A stretch of 64,000 nucleotides of DNA from Beroe ovata (taxonomy: Eukaryota > Ctenophora > Nuda > Beroida > Beroidae): assembly GCA_946803715.1 (NCBI GenBank), contig CAMPET010000107.1, positions 62,001-126,000 on the forward strand. Reading direction: 5' to 3'. Below are positions 44,672 through 54,300 of the stretch, one piece after another. The notes below the pieces were generated by a model, which saw nothing but the letters and a program-made list of their open reading frames with translations, made no database searches and was not told the DNA's origin. The position numbers were made by a program, and so were the translations under genes. Within the stretch, counting starts at the first letter, position 1; the number at the start of each line of letters is the position of its first letter.

Positions 44672-47216
44672 NCACACAGACACACACACACACACACAGA
44701 CACATACACACAAACCCATGATAATACATGCTCATAGTCTGCACGAAGCTCTCGTAGTGTGCAATGTGCATAACGATTTGTTTCGAGCATTGACTCATGT
44801 ATATTATTTTACTATGTGCATTGTGCATTTTATGAAGCTAATAACATATGGAAAATAAAGAATCACTACAAATCGTACAGTTTATAATAAGAGAGCAACA
44901 ATTGTGCTAGCAACAAGCTACTGCCTTTTAATGAGATTAGCATGTAATAAGCTATTGGTGCGTGTATTAAGGAAAGTGTACTTACATCGTTGATAGTTAG
45001 GTCAGTGTTATCCAATTCACGTCTAACTTTCTCCAGAAACGGAATTACATCGTCAGAGGAAGGTATTAGAGCCTGGGTAATGCGTACTGGGTAACTTGTA
45101 TACTATCATAACCTACCAAGAGAGAGTATAAGTCCACTTCATGAGTCTAGGTATGTGGTACATGTATTTGAGGCAGTGACATGGGCAATGAGTATTGAGT
45201 ACTGAGTAGTGAAACTTGATAAACGGAATCTGTAGTCAAGTTTAGACATTCATTGTTTTTCATGCATCAAGTTCAATTTATGAAAGTTTCCAGCAAACCT
45301 GAATGCTATTATTTAGTTCATTATTCCAGGCTTCCAATTCCTCATAACTGTGGGCCTCTGGACATCCGTTACCAAATACACATCTACCTGAATCTTCGAC
45401 CGACCTAAGAGTGACATACATTCAAACGAGGGAAGTGTTGGTATGGGCCATTCATGGCGCCGTTTAGAGATAATAATGAAAAAGGCCGTGTTTCATCATT
45501 ACAGAAAATGCATGACAACATGGGTTTAACTCACTTGCATATAGAATGCTGCTGTTGAAGATTCCTACTACTTAAACTAGGTCTAGGTCGTATACTAGGT
45601 TGGTCAGGAATGGAGTTTCCCCTGATACAGCAAAAGATAAGACTATAAGAGCATGATTAGTTCATTAAACAAAACATTGGAGTTGACAAGAGAAACTTAG
45701 TACCGAGATATTTGCTTGTGTTTAGCTCCAGCTTTGTGTTCTAATAACTGTTTCATGGAAGTACAAGTACAGTCACATGTATCACATCTGAACTCTGTAG
45801 AGGTCACTTCCTGGGCATGATTATCATTTTTATAGTCCATTATGGCAGCAGCATATCAATTATCAATCAATATAACAACAATCTCAAATAACATTTGCTG
45901 AGCAGATCTAATCGAGCAGACTTGCCTTATTACTATTGCTATTATTATGGTTTAGAGTCAAGCTGACCGGTAGATTTTTTCCACCACCAGATTCACTATT
46001 ATTACTAGTGTTAGAAGATAAACTAGATAATCTTGTCCTGAAAATTGAATGTTCAAATTAAAAACATGGCCAAAGAAAATAAATTCTCAGGGCATGAAGA
46101 AAAAGCATATGAATCTATTCATCAAAAGAAACATCATTAATAATGTTACCTATTATTAGTTGAGGAAGATTTAGTTGTAACTGGAAGACCAGGGATTATT
46201 CGTTTGGCTGGTTCTTCACTCTGTCTTACAGGACTGATAACATTCCTTGTGTCTGATTCAGTGCCATTATTTGAGTGATCACCCTGTGCAGAACATCAAA
46301 AAGATCTTATTCAATTTATGCGGGCAGCTCAAATATAATAAGCAATATTATAGGTTAGTAGAATTAACTCACTGATCTATTAGCAATTGTTGCATTCCAA
46401 GCATCAAGTTCCTCTTGAGAATGTGCAAATTTACATTCAATGCCATAGGAGCAACGCTTGCCATTGGTATGATGAGTACACATCATATACCTATTACCTA
46501 GAATAAGAAGCTCACAATGAACAGTTCTCATTCTTCAGTTTACTGATAAAATAACATTCCAATGATAGGGAGGATGTTTAACTTTAATTTCGTACAGGAA
46601 CATTACCAGGTATTGCAGGAGCAGTTCTAGGCTTGTCAGGCATTGGAGGACCTTCACGATCCTGAAATTTAAAGTACTTGTTTTAAAGAGCAATGATGAT
46701 AATAATCAAGTTTTCAAGGACCTGCTTCACATCTGGGAACATAGAAATACCCTATTCCAGCTTTCCAATTCCTCTCTGCTATGTGCAAATGTACATGATG
46801 CCCCCTTCATACACTTTCCCTTTTTATCACACATTTTGAATTCACCTGAGGTGTAAGGTGAGATGGTTATCTAAGTAGAGCGGGAAACTATGGTATAGAT
46901 AGCTCATAATAAGGCAAATAACCAACCAGGGATATTGGCTGGCCTTGGTCTGACATATATCCATTTTCCATTATTTTTGAGTAACTGCACAGGAGACCAT
47001 GGCTGTGAGCAGGCCTGGCAAACCTGAAATTTTACTGATGATCTCATCATGAATACAATAACAGTCTTATCAGTCAATGAGTAAGACATTCCGCTTTACC
47101 AGCTTATCAGATTTATCTTTTTTCACTCTATCAATGGTAGTAAGAGTAGGATTATTCTTATGATTCGTCATTTTCCAGCACACTTGGCAAACTGTTATCA
47201 GTTGACTGTAAGACAT
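36894..47216 (-). CDS. HELZ: HELZ-family superfamily-1 RNA helicase with N-terminal CCCH and C2H2 zinc fingers
   Basis: HELZ helicases are UPF1-like cytoplasmic RNA helicases. About 25-30 exons. N-terminal exons (47100-47216, 46927-47023, 46751-46845, then about 46.6-45.3 kb) encode CxxC pairs (VCQVCWKM, VCQACSQPW), CCCH fingers CDKKGKCMKGASCTFAH, CTHHTNGKRCSYGIECKFAH and a shorter CVFGNGCPEAH, and a matrin-like C2H2 finger (CDTCDCTSM...HKAGAKH). Helicase motifs: Walker A GPFGTGKT near 41000; DEAAQ near 40430; LAGDHMQM near 40215; HNYRTHPAIL near 39810; VTPGAQNG near 39615; GVQGKEYRALIVSTVR near 38960; MAITRAKDWLVIVGDP near 38760. The C-terminal third is Pro/Gly/Asn-rich. Last exons 37075-37158 and 36894-36964 join in phase to a stop. 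The N-terminal start is provisional because CAG precedes the ATG. Several fingers resemble HELZ2, the single helicase core and tail resemble HELZ. Confidence 0.85.
39034..39107. mobile_element. 74-bp palindromic element, family B, in a HELZ intron
   Basis: TTGTCAGATTTTATCTGAC at the left and GTCAGATGAAATCTGACAA at the right enclose CTTCGAAGGCCGATGAAGGC and a GCGCGCGAGAAACAGAG segment. Near-complete hairpin. Relatives at 47514-47737 and 58541-58646. Confidence 0.7.
40787..40862. repeat. 15-bp tandem repeat in a HELZ intron
   Basis: About five units of TTTACWACATTTCTG. It sits just inside the intron that follows the Walker A exon; the apparent Cys/Lys/Gln repeat on the minus strand is beyond the splice donor and is not protein. 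Confidence 0.85.
41876..42004. mobile_element. 129-bp foldback element in a HELZ intron
   Basis: Left arm CAATTTAATGAGATCATGAC through GAATAGGGAAGTAACTCAGA ends in AAAAGTATGG; the right arm is the complement beginning CCATACTTTTCTGAGTTTAT and ending ATGATCTCATTCAATTG. The loop is only TCAATT. A MITE-like hairpin of a different family from the CpG-rich ones. Confidence 0.75.
42135..42335. repeat. Array of AAGTGGTGTCAA words at the start of a HELZ intron
   Basis: About nine copies or close variants in 200 bp (for example 42138, 42163, 42201, 42230, 42262, 42277, 42289, 42319), irregularly spaced. On the HELZ sense strand they read TTGACACCACTT and begin immediately after a GTAAGT donor. Similar words recur at 63858-63993 in EPG5 and, weaker, at 49586-49735. 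Confidence 0.7.
44571..44713. repeat. CA microsatellite with one undetermined base
   Basis: CACACA tract with GTGCACACAGACACACA interruptions at its left end and an N at 44672. In a HELZ intron. Confidence 0.9.
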
Positions 47217-48343
47217 TCCTGTAATCAGTGTTATACTGATATCATTTATCTATGGTTCATGATATCTCCACAGCCAAGAACAGTAATGGCATGAGATAGG
47301 TATCAGACGGATAATGCCTGCACATCACACATCTTGACATGTGAATCATTTGGTCATTACCCAAATGGATTGTGTAGGAGATCAAGTTCAGAGTCATACT
47401 TTTTGATTTCTCAAATGAATCTTTTTTGGAATTTATCTTTTCATGAAGTAAAGGTGGGACCAATGTGAAATGACTATTTTATGGACATCACAATATAGTG
47501 CGTGTTGTGTGCGTTGTCAGCGATGTTATCTGACCTAAGCTATCTCTCGATCAGAGCGCGCGTTGGCCGAAACTGCGATAGCATTTCGACTTTAATTTCA
47601 ATAGGTGTCAAGCATCGATGGAGGCGCGCGCGCAAGAAACAGAGGTTGCAGATAACTCTGACAACCATCTGTGCCTGTTTCGGCGCGCGCAAGAAACAGG
47701 TCATGTCAGCTATGCATGTCAGGTATAACATCTGACAATGGACAACATCACACATCATTATTGCAATTACCACATGTCGACATGTCATGCAATGTATATT
47801 ATCAGACTTTCACATAACATGTAATATTGGCAATTGGACTCCACGTTTCGAACATTCCGTACAAAAATCCCATCAATATCATCTTAAATATTCAATTGAA
47901 TGTAAAACTTAAAATTGAAAGGTGCTAAACGAAAACTCGGTAATACTATGCAATGCAGCCAAGTAAATGAAGCAAGAAGCTGTGTCGCATGGCATACACA
48001 ATACAATGGAAACCATGAAGAAGGAATAAGTCATTCATTAAATGCTGCCATATCGTATAAAAATCAGTTCCACTCATATTTTTACACATTCGGTTAAAAC
48101 GGTACACGTGATACGGACTCAGGACTGATGACAATCACTGATTCGCACTATTATAGTGGCCATGATCAATTACTGTTCGTTGAAAAGTTTTCCCCCATCT
48201 AGTGGTCCAGGATCCTGCGATTATATCCGTCTTAAATCAACAAGTTACGATGAAAAACCCTCAAAATATTCCGACACGAGATCATCACGATGGGAAACCC
48301 TATCATCAGTAGCCCAGCTTGTATTGCCTCAGCCCTGTTAGTG
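47217..48343. other. Interval between ESD 3' end and HELZ 5' end
   Basis: HELZ and ESD are both on the minus strand, so this holds the HELZ promoter or 5' exons and the ESD 3' UTR. A 68-codon minus frame at 47257-47463 ends in a CVMC-containing segment but has no good donor and is not called. A family B palindromic element lies at 47514-47737. Confidence 0.5.
47514..47737. mobile_element. Composite family B palindromic element
   Basis: Begins TTGTCAGCGATGTTATCTGACC and ends GTCAGGTATAACATCTGACAA. Internally it holds GAAACAGAGGTTGCAGATAACTCTGACAA and a second CTGTTTCGGCGCGCGCAAGAAACAG hairpin, so it looks like one element inserted in or fused to another. Confidence 0.6.
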
Positions 48344-51300
48344 TTAGCAGATGTGCTTTGCGAAGAAGTTGAAGTGGTCCTCCATAAAGGTCATGATGAA
48401 GAAATAGCCGTGGTCATATCCCTGGGACATCGATTGAATTAGATGATGGTGGAATTGAATTCGATAATGAAAACAACAGTTATCGTGAAATAGAAGGGGT
48501 GTATTCATTAATACAATCTTACCGCTTGCTTTCGATAGTTGAGATTGATTTGCTTATTCCCAGCGCAAGCTGATTGCAAGTTCTCTGGCAAGAGTTGCTT
48601 GTCCATGTAATAAGGATCCACATCGCCCTTGAAAATTTAATTCTGAATGACTATTTAAACGGTAAAATTTAAGAAGGCAGACTCAGCGATCGATCCAGTC
48701 TATCGTGGCCTGATATATCTGAGTTCGTACGTTAAGCGCGCGCGGCGCGCGCGCAGTTCATTCGAGCGCAATATTCTGCCTGATCAAACCTCCGCGCGTT
48801 ACGCATAGTATAGGTTGAGAGCAGAAACAAATCGATAATCGGAAATGAAATTTTACCTGATCTAACAAAATTTCCAGCTTTGGACCGCTGTACTCTTTAG
48901 CAATGTATGTGGCATCGTATTGCTGAAATAGATATCATTCACTGAAGTATACATCTGAATAACTTATCGCAAACATGCTTCATGCATCTTTACAAGTATG
49001 TTTCTGATTTGCTCTCCATCAACTTGAAGCCATACAAACATCGATGTAGAATACAAGAGAACATTTACATGTACATTCAAGATTTCATGTTCCACCGAAT
49101 ATTTGACAATTAGTGATCGTCATCATCAGAACCTAGAATGTTTTTGTGTATCAAACAAAGCCTCGAGAATTATCAATTATAGACGATTTAGCTGCTAATT
49201 CCAGGATAGAATATGCATATGAGCGTTCAATTACATACACTATAATTGATGTGCATTAAATTCTCTTATACAGTACACCATCTGGTTGGTTAAACACGCC
49301 ATTAGTCATCTTATGAATGACAAAGCACTCTACACAGATATTTAATAAGGCACTTCCTTTTAAAACCTTTGAAAATGAGCTTAACGTATAAAACGCATTT
49401 TTAGACGATGAATAATTGTGTCGAGTGTTCCAGATTACTCTTGACGAATCACAATATATTGGCCAATGTCAACAGGGATGTACAACACTCCGATATCACA
49501 CACATTTGCACATTTATGTGTGCGCTGTATCGTGTAAGAAGGGATCATATTTCCAAATGTCATATTCGCTATCAGTGTATAATTGTATTCGATGACACCA
49601 GTACGTCAGAACATGCTTGTGTGCGTTATCGTTAGTCACAGCTCGCTGACACCACTTGACGTTTCGTTAGAATAGGCGTGCTGACACCACATTGCAACGT
49701 TGACGAAAGAATGCTGACTATGAAATTCACTGACACCAGTACTACTTCAGAACAGGCCTATGTTAGGAATGTGTCACAGGGATCTTTTTGATGCTAAAAA
49801 TGACATATCACTTGGTCATTTACTTTCAGTATTCAGCAATCATTGAAGAGGAATGTGATCAGCTGAAGAGTCAATCGAAGTAATTTTAAAAGGCTCTGCG
49901 GAAGTAAGAAATCAAAGGAGACTACATGAATCGATTACTTAATGTCCGAACAATCAAGATTTGTCACATGCCTTTTACACTGATAACAACAAGGATTGGG
50001 ATGGATTTTAGGGTGATATGAGAAGCACGATAACACACACACATGATGACATATCATTGGCAAATACACGTGACAGGAATCGATGCGTGAAAGTTCGTAT
50101 AGAGTTGGAGTATTTCATAACATTCAAAGCCGTTAGTGAATGCGCTCATTTGAATAAGAGAAGTCATACAATCATACACACATACACTTGCTTGATTCAA
50201 TACATGGTAATATCATTGTACCATATATAACGTGTAAGTGCCATGCCCCTGACTGTTGAGTAGAACACCAATGCCATTTTTACCCTCAGCATAAAGCATA
50301 GTGGACTGCATATTTACAAGAAAACCAGCAGTTACGATACAATTCGGATTGTGCCCTTGTTCATGGCATTATGGCACATCCCGATGGCATATTTAGATGG
50401 CATTACGGTGATCACATCAACATCCAGAGATTTCAATTATATTGTAAAGAGCGACTTACATCTAGGCTGTACAGTGGATTGTTCTGAAAACATGGATGTC
50501 AATTGCACAATCTATTAAACACAATAAGCTTCACTTCGATTTAACACACGTCACGCTAATATCATAGTGAAATCAAAATTCGTGCTACATCAAATTGCTC
50601 CGAGTATTCCCCGCTTCCCAACACAGATCATGAGAATATGAAAATCTCATCTACTAATTGTTCTTCATTGAAATTCGGTGATGAACTGTACGAAAAAAAT
50701 ATATAAACTCATTTAGTCACCCCATAACGAAATCATCATTCAAAGCACCATCATGTTCTGATACTCAGAGAGCAAATGATTGAGTGATCATCGTCAGTTG
50801 TTTAAAAGTCATTTCTTCTCAAGAAGAAAAGTAGGTATCACGGATAAGAATTGAGTTTTCATTCAAGCGTATCAAAATATTTTATAGAATAAGAGAATAG
50901 TAGGTACCAAGACCTTTATCTCGCGTTCATTGAAATATTGTGCGCGAAGACTATTTGATGAAGATTTGATGCGGCTGTTTCTCAAGAACAATTCTGATAT
51001 CTTCTTTAACAAAATTGGAAGGAAACAATATTGTCACAATTGATTTGGAAAGAAAAAACAAAACCTGATTAATGACTTAATGATACACTGCCACAATAAA
51101 TTTGACTTCGTGACCATGAAGGACAATACCATGCTCAAGACTGAAGGAAGTGCAATGAAATTATTAAGCGAGATTCAATCAAACAGCTGCCCCAAGTTTT
51201 TTTATAATAAAAAGACATGTCAGTTCTCCACTCTCTTTACATCCACAACCATGATTCAAATTTTCCTTCCTTGTCTTCTCCTTGGACTGACTGCAAGTTT

Positions 51301-54300
51301 GGACTTTGATAATCTCGATTTGGGGACCGTGGAAGCAGCTATATCCAGCAGTTGCAAACTACGGGAGCTTTACGACGCTTACAAAACTGAACACGGGCTG
51401 CTTCGATGCTGGAAAGAGGATTCGCAACGTCACGTGATTTTCAAGAAAACTCTGTTAGAGATAAGAAAGTTGAAGAGAAATCCCGAGGTAACATGGAATG
51501 TCGGTTTTACACCCCTATCCGATCTAACAGACGATGAGATAGAAGTGAAGCACATGGGAGCTAACTCAACACTAGATTCAGATTTCCTGCAAGATGGAAT
51601 TGATAACACGGATACTCTATCAGGGAGCAAGATTCCCGAGTCATTTGACTGGCGGAATCCCGGTTCCCCATTGGACGAGCTGGGAGTGGGATTCGTCACG
51701 CGAGTACAGAGACAGGAAGAGTCGAGCTGTTGGGCACGGGCCGCAGTGGTGCCCCTAGAGGCTCTCATTGCAAAACACACTGGAAAACTTGTTAGATTAT
51801 CTGCCTTCCAATTGTACGACTGTACATACAAGAAGTCGAGAGATAGGGGACACGGCAAGGCTCGGAAAGCGTGGGAGTGGCTCCAGGAAACTGGCCACAT
51901 CACTGACCGAGACACCTATCCTGACAGACCTGGGAGTCTGCCTGTGTACAATGGACAGGAGGCTTGCACACCCTATCCAAACTACTTCGCGGGGTTCACC
52001 CTGGATTCGATAAAACAGGTGAAGGACTCTGAATCCTTGGCGAAAGCAGTGTATAACAATTCGCCCGTGGAAGTAATGATGGAAATGAAGGGGCTTGATA
52101 CCAAGCATTACAAGGGTGGACTGTTCTACGGCACAAGCTGTGACGGAGGGGAACACATGATGGGTGTGGTCGGATACACCAAGCAGGCGTTCATCATGAA
52201 AAACAGTTGGGGCAGGAAGTGGGGAGACAGAGGTTATATGTCGTGGGATAGGACCCATAGTGGGTACAATTGCAACATGTATGGAAGTGCATATTATCCG
52301 ACCGTGACCTACCACGGCAATGCCCTACAGGAGGAATAGTTGAAATTCGAATTTCCAAGTACTAAGAAGTGATGCATTATCATTTATCAATGCTTTATCA
52401 TCCCACTCGGTAGATTCACTGCGTTTGAGTGCTTCAATAAAAACTAAATTGAAATAAATATCATCTCAGTATCGCGCACAATGAATTGACTCAAACAAAG
52501 AATGTGTAATAAAAGGCCCTTTAAGTCTTTAACTCAAAATGAAAAGACAGTGATCTTTAGAATCGAAACTTTGAGGTATCTAAGTTGAGTGGAATGGTAA
52601 TTGGTGCTCTATTATAGAGAACTGTTCATTCATACACGAGATCGCTATTATTTATTTACTGATTGGTCGGCAGAGAAGTATATAAAGTCACAAATACAAC
52701 CAATCGATATTTATTTGGCCTGACTACTGATGTTGCTTGGATTTGCTTTAGTTTTCTGTGTGATCCCACCAACGAAAAATTTAGAGCTTGATGCTCTTTT
52801 CAACCTAACTTTCTTCTCAACTAACAAAGACTCGACCTCAAAGAGCTCCGTATTTCTAGGCCATTCAGAGACAATAACTTGCCATGATATCAGGAGCACA
52901 TTCCCTACAGCCTCCATATCTATATTCCGACTGCCCGAAATGATTGTAAGAACGAACAAACGGGTAGCTTTTGAAGCTCTAACCTCACCGCCGTGGATTG
53001 ACAATGCATCAGGGAGCAAGCTCTGCAGGGGAAGCGTGTTAGCTGAAAGCAAAGTCGGGTGTGTAGTTGGTCCAGGCGATCTCTGTGACGGTCACTCTTC
53101 TTGCGGAGTGACGAGTGTGACTGTCCCTCCGTAGAGACATTTACATGTGGTGATGGGAGTGGTTGTATTGCCATCCATCAGGTGTGTGACTCCAAGGCAG
53201 ACTGCCTAGATGGGAGTGATGAATGTCCTTGTGACCAATTCCAAGATTGCATCAGCAGATTTAGTGGCAGTGAAGTCTGTACGGTCACGAAGAAAGAATG
53301 CAATTTCAATACATCAGTACACAAGGGTGTTATCGATGATATATGGGAAGTAGTGATAAAGAATCATGTTGATAGGAACAAAACACGACGGGATGAAATG
53401 ATAAGAGAACGTCCTGATCTCCAATTCCACCTCCAAAGAATTATATACGACTCAAAAAAAGTCGCAAATAAGGGTTTGTCCTTATACAAGTGCACCAATT
53501 CATCCCATCTAAATCTCATCAGAATAACCGATTACCATCAGAGTTCGCAATTCTCAGTTATCTTCTGCGACGGAATAGAGCACTGTGCTAACAGAGTGGA
53601 TGAGCAGAGCTGTCCTCAGTACTTCTACTGCAACTCGGATTCAAAGGCCATCCCGAAGAGCTTGCTTTGTGACAGATTTCCCCATTGCAGCGACTCGTCG
53701 GATGAATGTGATGAAAACTGCCCGAGTCGGGGACTCTCATCATCCAACAACCTCATCGATAGCCCAATCCTTCAGATCTTCATCATTACTCAGATAACTC
53801 TAATCATGTCACTAAACGGATATGCATGCTGGTTTCAGTATCATCGCAAAGTTTCGAGCATTAAAGGCAAGATCGACCGGATACAATGCAGTACCCTCAT
53901 ATTCTACGATCTTCTCATAGCGATTTATCTCATGATCATCATCGGTCACCAGTTCAAATTCTCGGGGAAATTTTGTGTCCTAGAGACACAATGGAGGTTG
54001 TCTACTTCCTGCCAAATTTGCGGCTTTCTCTTTTTCTTCTCCACTTATGGAGCTCTTCAGGTAGTTCTATCAACCAGCATCAGCCGTGCTCTAGGTGTCT
54101 GCTGCTCCATAAGCAGAGAAGCTACAATAGCACAGATTTCATTGCTTTGCCATACGGGCATTAACTTGGTCAACTTCTTTATCTCGGCTTTGCCTCTGAT
54201 TTGCACCAAATTCAGCAATTCTTCATCCGATTCCTTTCTTTATGAATTCATTTTTTAGAACAACCCATTCATCGACAAAGGAAGGAAGAAAGACATGATG

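Noticed and set aside
44468-44858. Cys/Val and His/Thr repeat 'proteins' at 44.5-44.9 kb
   Set aside because: Translations of a CA microsatellite in a HELZ intron.
51080-51250. Upstream in-frame ATG of the C1A protease
   Set aside because: The 57-residue leader is not secretory, while the ATG at 51251 begins a clear signal peptide.
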